Assembly (NCBI RefSeq): GCF_002999335.1
Contig: NW_020312147.1
Coordinates: 434,001-498,000 of the forward strand
Reading direction: 5' to 3'
Length of the DNA: 64,000 bases
Origin: Cyclospora cayetanensis
Lineage: Eukaryota; Apicomplexa; Conoidasida; Eucoccidiorida; Eimeriidae
Shown: positions 1 to 11,400 of the stretch, one piece after another
Layout: every line of letters starts with the position of its first letter
Position numbering within the stretch: the first letter of the stretch is position 1
The notes under the pieces: model-generated
Told to the model about the DNA's origin: nothing
Seen by the model: the letters and a program-made list of their open reading frames with translations, nothing else
Database searches by the model: none
Translations under genes and position numbers: made by a program

Positions 1-2890
1 GAACGAGCATCCCCAGTCTGCCCTCTACACGTAAACCACCCCGAAAAGCACCTATAATGTCAATAACATTCCTTATCTTTGAAAAGAATACAGGGAGCCA
101 CGGAAAAGCACGCGCTGGCTGTCTTCGTCTCCAGGGGCTGATGGTGGCTTGACGTCAAGAAAAACAAGGCACAAGCGAGCTTCCTTTTGAGCAGAAGAGA
201 AAAGAAAATTGTGACTGAGAGGTAATCGAAGAGACACTTGCAGTATTCTGATTGGCATGGTCGAGTCTCATTATTTCCGCTGTTGTGTTTGCAGCGGTCC
301 CCGGTGCGGGGCCCGGAGGAACAGCAAGTGCCTCAGATGCAGGACATCGCAATTCAACAAAGCACAAAACACCTGACAGTCCCATTTTCAATAAAATAGA
401 ATTCTGCTGTAAATCTCTGTTTTTCTTGCTTATTTTTCTGTTTAATAGTAGAAAGCCATACAGGTTTTCACCCCTGTACGCGAGGCGCCCGGTCGGTCTG
501 TGGGCGTCGAAGATTGCCTACATTGCACAAGGGTGCTGTGACACTTCAATACTTCAACTGGAGCCATAATTAAAGCTTTGATTTTCTGGTATACCTAAAA
601 GCTACCCCAGGTAATTTCGAATATGTGCCCTATGGGGATGAATGCTTCCTAAAGGTTACTCAGCGCTGGCAGTACAGCCGAAGATTCCGGCCACAGGAGA
701 AATTAGCCTGTGCCACTTCTTAGCAAGCTTAACAAGCTCTCTTTAAGAATTCCTTTATACTGATGCCAAAAAACGTTAGAAGCCTTTGTACTATACTGCT
801 TTCTGTCGCTTGGACTAACGCAGTCTTCCCTTAGTACCAGTAGCGCCTACTGGTTGATGGAACGCTTCACCATAAGGTCTTTGAAGGGAGATGTCTGGTT
901 GTTGCTTCACTATAAAAAAGGGGAAGTTAATTATGGTTTTTTACAAGAGCTCCCGCCTTCTTGTTCCCGACACGTGCAGGGGGACGTACAACTAGATTGC
1001 AAGTAGATGCACCCTCTGAGCACTCCGCAGTATCGCAGCTTGTTGTACCTGTCATCTAGTGCACACCCATACAGCACTGCAATACATAAGATGTATGAGC
1101 ATACAAAGCAACTAGCCAGTCCTCTACCGTTTCATAGCGACATGTAACCAGTTGGTAAAAAATGCAATGTTGTAGCTTAACCCGCTAAGTTCAAAGTGCA
1201 TTCTTACGCAGTGAGAGTCTAAATTAAAGTGTCTATCTTTGAAGGCCTTATATGGAGCGCTAGATTTGGCAATAGTGCATGCTTCACGCAGCTGTCCCCC
1301 GGTTATCAATTTGACTGCTAATTCGCTGAAACGTCAGATTTACCCACAACTGTCTGGCATCGACCAAGTTATTTGGTCGCTCAATAATCTAATGACTTAT
1401 TCTGGTAAAAGGCGGAGGAAAAGCCTCTGACGGTAAAAGCTGACGGTGGCATCACCCCTCTAGGGGTAGCAGAGGCCGACATGCAAACTGATATGGACAC
1501 TACAGGTAAAAGTACAGGATTCCCTAGCTGACAAAATGGTTACGGGTGGATCTATGAGGTTGCGCAAACCAAAAGGGCATCATCGCTGGGATAATGGATA
1601 GGGACTCAGAGAATTCATTAGCCGATTGGAGATGTATTCTGCATTGTTTTTCTCGGATGGAGAGAATGTGCGCGCGTTGAGACATATTGACTGAGAGGAA
1701 GATGCCTTCAGTGGTGGCCTGGTTTATGCAGACAAAGCCGTCTTCCTGTAGGCATTCATTCTGTTGGAGCCTTTGCACGCGCCCAAGGTTAACAATACAA
1801 TTTGAAAAAAATGGAGTTTTGCACAGGAACCTATCAGCTGGCTGTTTATCAAGATGCACGAAACCTGGGTTTGCAAAAGCCACAACGTTGACGAGCAGTT
1901 GCTTTATCAGCGGCGTCACGTGAGGTGGTTACAGAATGTGCAGCGACTCAGCGCCTGAATAGCCTACCGTTAAAGCTCTCACTGATTATGGAATCCTTGA
2001 GGTTTCAGGAGCAAATGAGCACAGAGCCTGTGTCTTTCGTTTTGAATGGAAGAATCAATTTGAGAAAAAGAGCCTATGGATGCCGGAGCTGTGTCAAATC
2101 GCCCTAGGCTACAGCCAAAGGTCAACGAAAAATAAACGCTAGAAACACCGCTGAGCTCCTCAGCAGCCCCACGTAGTCTCTCAAAACCGCACTTGCTTTT
2201 ACTAACGGAAGCTGGGTCATATAGTCCGCAACTGCAAGAGCATACAAGAACCAAAGAGGTTGAGCTACTAATATACATATTGCAGAATGACGCTTTGACA
2301 GCGAAGGCCCAGCAAGGAAAAGGTTAGTCCCTCACACAGGCTGGGGCGCAATGAAGGGAGCTCTCAAGGCTAGAGCCGCATTTGTGGACCCACCAAGGGT
2401 CAGTTCTGCACTGATACAAGCTCACAGAAAATGGTGGAGAATTTCTAGCGTCATTTAAAAACGGATTCGTTCGGGGAGCTACCATTAGAGGAGACGGCAT
2501 GCAGGCACGATCTTCTTGTTCGCTTGTTGGCTCAATCCATCAGACTCATGTTGCTCATAGGCCTCGAAATGCAAGGCCTGGCAAAGCTGAGGCCGCTAAG
2601 TACTACTTCGAATTGAAATTGGGCCCTTTGGGCATCGTCCGTGACATTCGTGTCGGACCCACATGTCATGAAGCAATCAAGGCATGCATGAGTGAGCCAA
2701 CAGGAGGCGCGCATGCGATCGCAGCTGCGCACTGCGAAGTTTAGTGTGCTTGCCACGGCTATGAGATTGAAAGTGCATCCCTTCTTACTGTCGGTGCAAG
2801 TCCCTCACTATTAAAACGTTTAACCGAGTTTTCAGGCATATGAACAGCAAGTGGGCAAATATCAAGGAAACGTTCACCCTTTTGTACTTA
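1..2890. other. No supported gene
   Basis: I see no exon chain, domain or coherent splice pattern here. The open frames are short and unrelated to each other. The stretch 1440-1500 (a short motif around 'ggggtagcagaggccgac') resembles 30815-30845 and may be the 5' edge of the dispersed retroelement family described at 2891-5350, but no gag protein or LTR could be recognised. Confidence 0.5.
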
Positions 2891-3039
2891 CTAATGACGA
2901 GCTGCCAAAAGGCTGGCCACCTGATGGTCGTCCAGCTCAGCTTCTTAAGCTGATCCCCGGGTTAGCACCAAGCCATGTTCAACGATATAGGAAGCCTCTA
3001 AAACATTAAGAAAAGACTGAGCTGAATGCAGATGATTAT

Positions 3040-3627
3040 TTGGAAAACGGTAGAAGGCACAAATCTATCAGAGGCTTTAGGCATAACCCGATGCTGCTGC
3101 CCAAAAAGCACGAACGGTGGCACATGTGCGTTGAATTTCTATGCCTGAACAACAGTGCTAAGGAGAAGAAGTTTTCGATGGCCCGTATTGGCGCATTTCC
3201 TGACGAATTACGCAGGTCAGCAGCCTACTCGGTTTTCGACTTCACAAAGGCTTTCTGTGAAATTGCCACTCACTCTGATGGCAAAAATCTGGCGTTTAAT
3301 ACCCGCACTCGCGAACTCGAGTATACCTGCACGCTGTCTGAATTTGGTAGTTCCCAGCCGCTGCTTGTATGGATGACGTCCTACACTTCGGCGAAAGCGC
3401 TCAAGAGCACCTCAGCACCTGCGGAGTGCGCTTCAGCTCTCACGGAAAAGGCACTAGTATGTGAAGGCGCAAATGTGTTCGCTAGTCCCGAGGACAACCG
3501 GGGTTTGGGGATACCGTGTTTCAGCTGCACAAATTCTGCCAGATCCGGCAAAAAGTTGAGCAAGGTGCGGCTTTTATCTAACGCACCCGCATGGACGCCG
3601 CGAGTCCTTTGGTTTGCATCTGCTTAG
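3040..3627 (+). pseudogene. Reverse transcriptase fragment (Ty3/gypsy)
   Basis: This 195-codon open frame carries the classic RT block order: a lysine-rich entry, WHMCVEFLCLNN (equivalent of WRMCVDYRALN), an RI-x-x-x-x-DEL stretch, YSVFDFTKAFCEI (equivalent of FSKLDLKSGYHQI), then the AFNTRTRELEYTCTLSEFG region. The catalytic aspartate of the first RT motif is present in VFDFT. After about residue 108 the true pol frame moves by one base, so the CMDD box and the following VLHFGESAQEHL lie in another frame and the end of this open frame is not pol. It is a retroelement remnant, not a host gene. Confidence 0.8.
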
Positions 3628-4308
3628 AGATATCATTCCTCTATTTGCTCACATATTTGGTTTGTTGACTGATATGATTACAAAAGACGCATTCTGTGAC
3701 CCAGGCAGAGGAAGCTGCTGCCGCATGAATGTTTGTTATTGGCCGTCTTACAACACTCCTGGTGCTTGCGCTACCCAGTAATTTATTGGCGCCTTCTTTT
3801 CGTAACAACCGGCTCTAGGAGCACAGTGGTGAATGACATTCTCAATCAAAGGCTAAGATATCTCCCCAATATTTTAAAAAGTTGTTTGTCATTCTCGTTG
3901 CTAAACCGAAGCCAAGCAGCGGTATTCAGTGCTAGAAGAACTCTGTGCGGTGAGTTGGGGTGTGAAATGCTTACACCTTTTTTGTGGGCGTACATTTAGT
4001 GTCCAGATCGCCTTGAATCGCTAATATGCCTTAAGAAGAGCTCTCCAAAAGCTCTGATAATAGTAAATCTGTCTATTGCCTTGGGTGCTTTGTGCATTGC
4101 GACGTTAGATTGTATCAAGGGACTCACCAAAACGATCGCCGAAGGGCTCTCGCGACTCCCTATGCATCTCACCATTGTGTAGCGCAATCGCTTTGTCGAT
4201 ACTGATTTACAAGTTCTCTCAAGTTGTGTACGTCCCAAGCTATTGACACTCACTGGTTCGCTATTCGTCCCAACATTCAGAATGGCAAAAGGGTGAAGCA
4301 TTACCACG

Positions 4309-5079
4309 TTGGGGATGGCCTGCTGTAGTTCAAAACCAAGCGAGGCTTCAGTATGTGTATACCATCACTCTATTCCGCACTGCCTACTTGCGCAAAGCTC
4401 AGGATCGTGTTTTCGTATATCATATTGGGACTCACATTGCAGTAGAAAGCTCCCACGGTACCCTTGGTGGCCTGGGATGCTTCCTGCGGCAGAGGAGTGC
4501 GCATCGTCATGTCAAGCTTTTCAGCAGCTAAAGCCGCGCAATCACTCTAAACCCTGCTTCCTAAAAATTTCGGTCAGCTCCTAGAAAGATTTGGACTGAT
4601 CTGGTCATGTGTTTTATCGCTGAATTGCTGGGAATTACGGTCCAGGGCGGCACTTACGTCATAATTCATGGATCAGTGAACAGGCCTAATCGCTTTCTCC
4701 TGCGTTGTCACAGCTCAAAAATTGCTATGCTCATGCCTATGTCCTTAACAGATTCCCCAGGAATGCCGTTACGGACAGGAATCCGAATTTCTTGGTGACC
4801 TCGGAGGTACACTTCTTACCTGCCTACCCGTTTGCTACAATTACCACTGTCAACCACCCTGAGGCTGCAAGGCGGAAAGAGCGCACGAATCACCTTCTCC
4901 TGCAGCATTTGGAACTGTGCACTAGCGAAAATTCAATGAATTGGCTTGATTACCTTCCGTGTTCTCTGCGGGCTTGTGCTGCCTGCCACCCACTGCTCTC
5001 CTCCACCAAGCCGCGCCTGGTCCTGGGGTCCGGAGTCACGAGCCACCTGTGGCAGTGGAAGGATTCAGATGACAGCTGA
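4309..5079 (+). pseudogene. Integrase fragment (Ty3/gypsy)
   Basis: Two open frames joined by a frameshift make one integrase. The first (4309-4584) ends with the zinc-binding module: PRYPWWPGM..., then SSCQAFQQLKPRNHSK, matching the YWPGM-x-DV-x-x-x-CxxCQ-x-x-K pattern. The second covers the core: WTDLVMCFIAELLG, where the first catalytic aspartate of the usual MDF is replaced by C; TDRNPNF in place of SDRDPxF; and NHPEAARRKERTNH in place of YHPQTDGQTERVN. The third-motif glutamate survives (KER). At least one catalytic acidic residue is lost, and stops and frameshifts are present. Confidence 0.75.
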
Positions 5080-5210
5080 TCGATGTACGCGAATGTTGCA
5101 TAAAGCTCAAGCGACAAAAACACATCGTCACACTCAGCCGCGGTCGGTTATGTGTTCAAACACACCTTATTGCAGATACTGTTAGCTTGATACAAGAAGC
5201 CGCAATGTGT

Positions 5211-5345
5211 GCGTATGCACTAGTTGCTATGTGCAACTAGCTGTAAATGGACGAAATACTTAAAGGGTGTAGCTGCTTGCACCCCATTTGTCGCTCTTAC
5301 CTGATGCCGTAACTCTGAGGGGTGCCGGGAGTGAAAGGTCGGCCC
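5211..5345 (+). repeat. Dispersed repeat, copy 1 (possible LTR-derived)
   Basis: The stretch after the dead integrase shares ordered short blocks with 55545-55680 and 61300-61400: 'gcaactag', then a variable tract with 'aaatg', then a CT-rich 'accc..t' tract, then a G-rich 'gggtgccggg'-like end. Its position just downstream of pol suggests a 3' LTR or untranslated tail. This is inference from similarity by eye; ends and target-site duplications were not found. Confidence 0.35.
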
Positions 5346-5350
5346 TCGTT

Positions 5351-6985
5351 TAGGAAACTCTCAGCTGTACTTTACTAAGTATGTCTTGATTATAAAGTTC
5401 AGTGTCCCCTTGCGGCGACTTCAAAATGGGATGTCGTGCCAGAAGCGGGGGCATCGTGTGAGATAATGGAAAGAATAGGGGGAGCTCTTTTTTATGTCAC
5501 TTCTTAACCTTCTGATATATATTTGCAGCCATCTGCGGGTGATAAGTTTGTTGTGAAGGCCCAAAACGAACGTTATTGTAGGAACGAATAGCCGAAAGCT
5601 AAACGAACGCCAGCAAAATCATGGGATATGAGAAGTTCTCGGAAGGGGATGTGCTGGTATGCAAATATTTCGACCTGGGGCTCTACATATCCATGCGGCT
5701 CAGCTTATGGAAAGGAAGCATTTCGGCCAATCTTCCAGCGTCTACGGCGTTCCTAGAGTGGAAATAAACGATGAGTTTCCCATGTGCAAGGAATCCAGTC
5801 TTCGATTATTGAACTTTCTGCACACAATACATTCAGTCCAGTTAAAAATTAATTTCGGTAATAAGGCTGCTGCGGTTTACAGGCGTCTCTCGGAGTTCTA
5901 GAAGTCTGCCACTCTGTTCCGCTAGAGTTTTCCTGGAATTGTACTAGTAGAGCACCTACCAGCGGAACAACTGTAAGGGAGCAGGAAGTCAAATATATAC
6001 CATGCAGGCTTAAGCCTTTTGGTTTTTCTGGCAGACTGAGAGCGAAGTGCTTTGCTTTTGTTTTACTGAGAGAACGAAATGGTCCGGCAAATCAAGAACT
6101 AATGCTTGCGCACTCTAGTGTACTTCATCCATGAACCCTTCGCGAACGAGCTCTAAAAAGTCCTTTTATTGTTTTCGATGTCCTTATTCTGTTGGGATTT
6201 CAATTATAGGTTCTCCACGACGGTAGAGCATCCAGGTTATGTGTGATTGGCCATCAGCTTGCCAAAGTGGATAGTGGCATGGTGTTTTTTTGAGAAGTTT
6301 CTTCATGTTCCGCACTGCTGAAAGGTATTTAGTTATGCCCAGGCGTGAGTTAGTCAACTGTTTAATGTTTAATCGGAGAGTTGTTCAAAAGACAGAGACC
6401 CAGTCGACCTTATTGGAGCCCCCGGAGCAATGCATGGGCATAAAGTCCTAGACAGTCGGACCTTTGCGAACTGAAAAAAACACTATCCATTATATATTTC
6501 GCACACTTTTCATCTTTAGTAATTTGTTATATCCCCTTTTAGTTGTTTCAGATTGCTATGGCCTTTTCACTCTGTCCCGGTACATTCTCCCTTACAGCGA
6601 CCTGACCACTTGAAGACCTGCAACTCAGTACAGCAAAACCAGCATACGCACTTGGGCATTCGCTGTACGGGCTAAGTTCAGAATTTTCCTTATGTGAAGA
6701 TGGAGGAACTACTAAAAATTGAAGGCTGTCTGGAGCCCGAGCCCCCTCTTCTTGCTTCACGAGAAGAGGACACGCCCAAAATGAAAAGATGCGTAAGGTT
6801 TCAATGTCTCGGGCTTGATGAAAGCCTTTCACATCAATGCTTTTTTCCGTTGCGTGTTACTGAAGAGTTGCCTGCTGGGCTTCAGTCAATGAACGGAATA
6901 TCGCACCATGAAATTTCGGTCTTAATGCATGGAGTTTATCACTCTGCAAGCTGTCCGTTCTTTTGTGTTCGCTTAGCAGCTTTCT
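5351..6985. other. No supported gene
   Basis: AT-richer intergenic sequence between the retroelement remnant and the GYF-domain gene. The open frame at 6694-7119 runs into the next gene's first exon in a different frame and has no recognisable domain. The 5' UTR and promoter of the GYF gene probably lie in the last few hundred bases, but no specific site can be named. Confidence 0.5.
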
Positions 6986-8152
6986 ATGGATACGCTGCAC
7001 CGAGATACTCCCGACGAGAGCCCAGCCCTTGCCTGCCCTGGCGGTGCCTATGGACCTGTCGAATCCCTCACCGTGGAGCGGGCGAAGCAGGTGCCTCTTC
7101 ATCGTTGGGAGTATGTTGACGACTTTGGCAAGACACAGGTAGGGAGTTCATGCATGCCTCCTTAATTTCATCGTCCATCTCCTTATTGTAGTTCGCCTTT
7201 ATGTCCGTTCAGGTGAGTTGGACATTGCAGGAATATGCTTACCTTTGTGCCCTGTCGCCCCACTTTCTCCTGCTTTCTCCACGTGTCTCTAGTGAAGCTA
7301 TGTGGTTTACCTTTTATATTCTATTTGTAGTGCTCTGCTGTGTGTCTGCATCTTGCTGACCGACTGGCTGAAGGTCTCGTAGTTCATTGCTGTCCTTTGC
7401 GTCCTCTGCCTCCTGTTGCGTCACATTGTCGAGCTCTGTTGCAGCACCCCTAAAGGTTTATAGTAGGCTCGTGAGTGTGCTACAGGACTTCAGTAGCGAT
7501 CATACCTCTAATCGTATATTGTGATCTCTAGCTCATGGCTTTCTGCTTCAGGGTCCATACGATGCTCTGCGCATAGTGAAGTGGATCCAAAGCGGCTTCT
7601 TCGACAAGAGGGGAGGGACCCTCTTCAGAATGGCGGGAGAGGAGACATCTAAAACCCTCTTGGAACAGTTGCCCAGTATCATGACTGGTAGGTACGAAAC
7701 AAGAGGGGAGACAGGGGCATAACTGACAAAAGACAGAAGGAATGATGACCCGCGTTACCTTGGTCCTCATTGTGCGTTACTGCTCGCTTTTTAGCAATCA
7801 TGTACTTATATACAGGAAGCGTGCTGGACGGATATTCACCTTAGCAAGGGGTGCCTAGGGTTGGGGACAAACTGTAAACGTGCCATGCTGTAGCCGTTGG
7901 CTTTCGCTGTCGTACTTTCATCTGCCTATGCTTTATTGAGTTTTTCTCCCTTCATGTATTGTCTGCTTGTTCGCGCGTGTATTCCCCTAACCTCTCGTTA
8001 CAGAGGCATATGCTGCGATGGTGTTACGTATGGAGAAACCCCAGCGGATGCAAGCACCTCCGGAAGAGACTTTGGAAGTAGTGGAAATGATGCCCATGAA
8101 CCTCTCTGATCAAAATTCAGATATACAGTCTGTCCTTAACGTCAAAGCGTGA
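6986..8152 (+). CDS. Small GYF-domain protein
   Basis: Three exons join in exact phase: 6986-7138, 7552-7687 and 8004-8152, giving 145 codons plus TGA. Donors are GTAGGG and GTAGGT; acceptors are TTCAG and TTACAG. The protein has a short acidic leader, then a GYF domain spanning the first intron (about residues 43-75): RWEYVDDFGKTQ, then GPYDALRIVKWIQSGFF, which keeps the W-x-Y-x-D-x-x-G-x-x-Q-G-P-(F/Y)...W...G-(F/Y)-F pattern. A Met/Glu/Pro-rich tail follows. GYF domains bind proline-rich ligands in mRNA regulation and splicing factors (SMY2/GIGYF and CD2BP2 families). At 145 residues it is far smaller than those proteins, so it is essentially a free-standing GYF adaptor. The start ATG is the first in frame of exon 1; an upstream coding exon cannot be excluded. 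Domain call confident, partner unknown. Confidence 0.75.
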
Positions 8153-8462
8153 GGCTTCACCCTTCTATATCACGGAATGTAGTGTACAACCACTCACATA
8201 CAGCATAAGGACCCATCTCTGAGGAAACGCCTTGCCCACTTTTGCACAGCTAGTTCACCCGTACATAGAACCGTAGAGTATCGTACTGATATAGAGATTC
8301 ACCAAACAGAATCTAAGGCCATCTCTCTAGTCTCAATTTTGTAAGTAAATTGAATTACTGCCAAAGCTGTGCGCCCATGCAAGGTGTGTTTCACCCTAAC
8401 ATTCCAAGTGTCGGCTTCTGCAGGTCTGTACTTTCCTGTACGCAGCAGTTTGTGCGTTGAGC

Positions 8463-11400
8463 ATGGCTCTACATTCTGCAGTATGCTTCCATGTATATGC
8501 AAAAACACGCTTACACCATTTAACAACTGCGGCCTCTTGCGCCACTTGCAGGCTGCATCGGAGTCTCGGGACTTGCGACCTCATGGTGGTGCTGATGCCT
8601 TTCACAAAACGCGAGGATACGCCTGCGAATCGCAATGGGGACTGCTCAGAGGCAGCGCTGAGGAGAGCTCATGTAGATCACAAATCCCAGCAAGCACTGG
8701 TTCACAGCACAGGCAGTTATGTGTTTTCATGTGCGAGGCTTGGCCGGTCACAGAACTATAAGCTGTGAAGGATGTAACGGTTTGCCGCTTTTGATGAATT
8801 ACTGAATAGGTTGAGATACTTCTGGCTTCTTCATCTACCTTTGAATCCTGCTCGCGTAGGGTTCTGTTTACTCATCGTTCACCTCTGTACTCGCCTTGCA
8901 CTAAATGAACTCGATACTGCGAAACTCTCATCACAAGAATAATAGTTTGGGACCACGCCATTCATATTTGCTTCAGGTGCCCCAAAAGATGTTCAAGATT
9001 CCCGTACACAGCGCCATTTTGCGCCTGAGTTCGCCTATCTGGCTAACTGAGATAACAGCCCTGGAGGAGAAGCACAAACAGAGATTACTGTATTCAGGTA
9101 AGCACAGGAATTGAATAAAAATCTAGATGCGCAAATCAGTGTTACATAGTGACACGTTTCCCAATAACAGTTGCTTGGCTGCACATGGACCTACATACGT
9201 AATTAGCGAGAGGCTCAGCTAGAATACAAAAGCAAAAGATGCTCACATACCGTGAGAATATGTGCATGCATATATGTATGACAATATACATAGAGTGAAA
9301 TATTTATAGGTTTGTTGGAGGACTTTCTTTTAGCTATGGAGTCCATTCGGTCAACTTTTGCACTATTCCTGCAGACCACCCAGACCGACAGGAGATGCTA
9401 AAGTACATCATTGAATGCCAAAATCCAGAGGCCCTTCGCTGCATCATTAACTACATTTACGGGTGGGCCTAATGTAGCTATGATTTTGTTGAAAGGCCCT
9501 TATATAGAACCTGTACCGTCCACATACGATACAGTTACATCGATCTCGACTCAAAGCTACTTTTACACTGCTATGTGTACTTCATTGCTACCTGTATGGA
9601 GTCACCCTGCACTCACCACGCTGCTCGAAACCATCCTTATACTTTCGGTTCGGGACTGTTGTGGCTACAGCTACAAGGCAAGCATCACTCACGGCAATCC
9701 GATGTTGTTGGTGTCAGTGTACTTAGAAGCGAGTCGCTTCAAGATTGACAAGATATGCAAGGAGGTGCTGGAACCCCTCTCAGCGCCAATGAACATGGAA
9801 GCCCTAACGCACCTGGCGTCCTCCTCTGAAGCAGCTGGCTGCGAACAAATCCTCAAAGAATGTGCAAGAGTACTCTGTGACTGTGCCTTCGCGCTGTTTT
9901 CAGGTAATTCGCTCTTCATCTCTGCTTGCCTTAAACATCGCTTCATATTTGGCATTTATGTGGTCTTCTGGTGCTTCCGTACCACGCAAGTATCAAGCGC
10001 TTTTCTACACAACACATATGCAGTCTGCCATCCAAGGATTTTATGTGCATTCTTGCGGAATAGCTTTCGCGCATTTCTTGTGACCCTCTTAGATCTGCGC
10101 ACTTGCGCGTCATCTGTAGCTCTGCCATCCATGATGAGGAAATCACCCAATTGCTGGTTAGCCAGTGTGTGTGCCATACATGCTCAGTGAATCTGTTCGC
10201 AGTACCGTATGACGGCCTCTGCTGAACAACACACCTTCTGATAGTTTTTATGTAGCGTGGCTGGATGGTACTTGCTCTGTTGTCATTAACAGGAATGAAG
10301 CACATGCAGTTGGGCCCACAGGCCATGGCCTTAATCTTAGAACACGTACGCTTCACACTCAAAAGAACCAAAGACCACTGTAGTCTGCCTTCAGTGCTGC
10401 CATTCTTGGTCGAATGTCCGTTCTACGGATTGGTTCTAGTTTCCTTTGTGCAATGTCACGGCGAAGGCTGTAGGTTGCTGTGCCTCTAGGATCTGTGCTC
10501 TGTGATCCACTCAGGACAACTTGCAATTGGATGAGATGCAAGTTTACTTATCGGCCGCAGCTTGGTTGCACCAATATATCGAGAATTTTGGAGAGCTTTC
10601 AGATCCTTCAATCATTATCGAAGACGCACAGGTATTTTGCTGTTAATACAACAGTCAGCCGTGCATTTATCCTTTTACTCAAATGATTTGTTGCGTTTTG
10701 TCATGGAGAGCTTATGCAGTAAAAACTATCATTTCATTGCACCAAATGCCTGGGTGGAGAAATCCGATGGTATTCCCCAAGTGAAACAAAGGCCTTGATT
10801 TTTTGGGCAGCTAGTAATATTCCTTATTACCTGGCTGAAAAATCAAGGCTCTTGCACTATTTGCATGAGTTACAGCCGCTGCTGAGATCAGTGTCTGCGT
10901 ATGCTTCTGCAGTCCATCTACAAAGCTATCCGCTTTTGTAGCATGTCCCCTCAGAGGCTGCAGGATGTGCGCGAGCCCGAACTCGACTCTATCATCTTGA
11001 ACGCTTGCCTGCGCAAGTTCTCTGGGAACGAGTGGAAGCCCAGAGTCTTTCCCTGGACGGTTAGTTGTACATGTATAATTTATGCCTACATCAGCTAGCC
11101 GCTCTTACAACGATCTTCAAACGTGGTGTGCATGACTGTGCAGCTGTAGCTCCAGTAGTACGTTCTACATCCAGACCCCTATAAGCTGATGCACTTTTTC
11201 AGTATACATGCGCCAATAGTCAGATATCAACACGCTGTTAGAGATGCGCACGTTCTTCTAATACCGCATAGCGGTATATTATGCTTGACTGCTTTGGTAC
11301 ACCAATGCACAGATCCTCTGCATATGTCCTTATCTCACTGCCTGCGCAAGCTGTATAGTCTGCATGCTTGTTCGTCTTCTGCGCTCATATCCGTGATAAT

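Larger units (their letters stand above)
2891..5350 (+). mobile_element. Decayed Ty3/gypsy-type retroelement (pol remnant)
   Basis: A degenerate pol region reads left to right over about 2.2 kb with several frame changes. It starts with the pre-RT motif DELPKGWPPDGR (near 2898), followed by RT fingers and palm (3040-3360), the RT active-site box in a shifted frame (CMDD, 3366-3377) and the thumb (about 3470-3540, ending ILPDPAKS). The integrase zinc-binding segment follows at about 4430-4584 (WWPGM..., then a C-x-x-x pattern), then the integrase core at about 4600-5070, including TDRNPNF and NHPEAARRKERTNH. The RNase H span between 3650 and 4400 is not clearly readable. Frameshifts and in-frame stops show it is dead. 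Eimeriid genomes are known to carry chromovirus-like Ty3/gypsy elements. A chromodomain and LTRs were not identified; the tail at 5210-5350 resembles repeats at 55.56 and 61.3 kb and could be LTR-derived. Confidence 0.8.
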
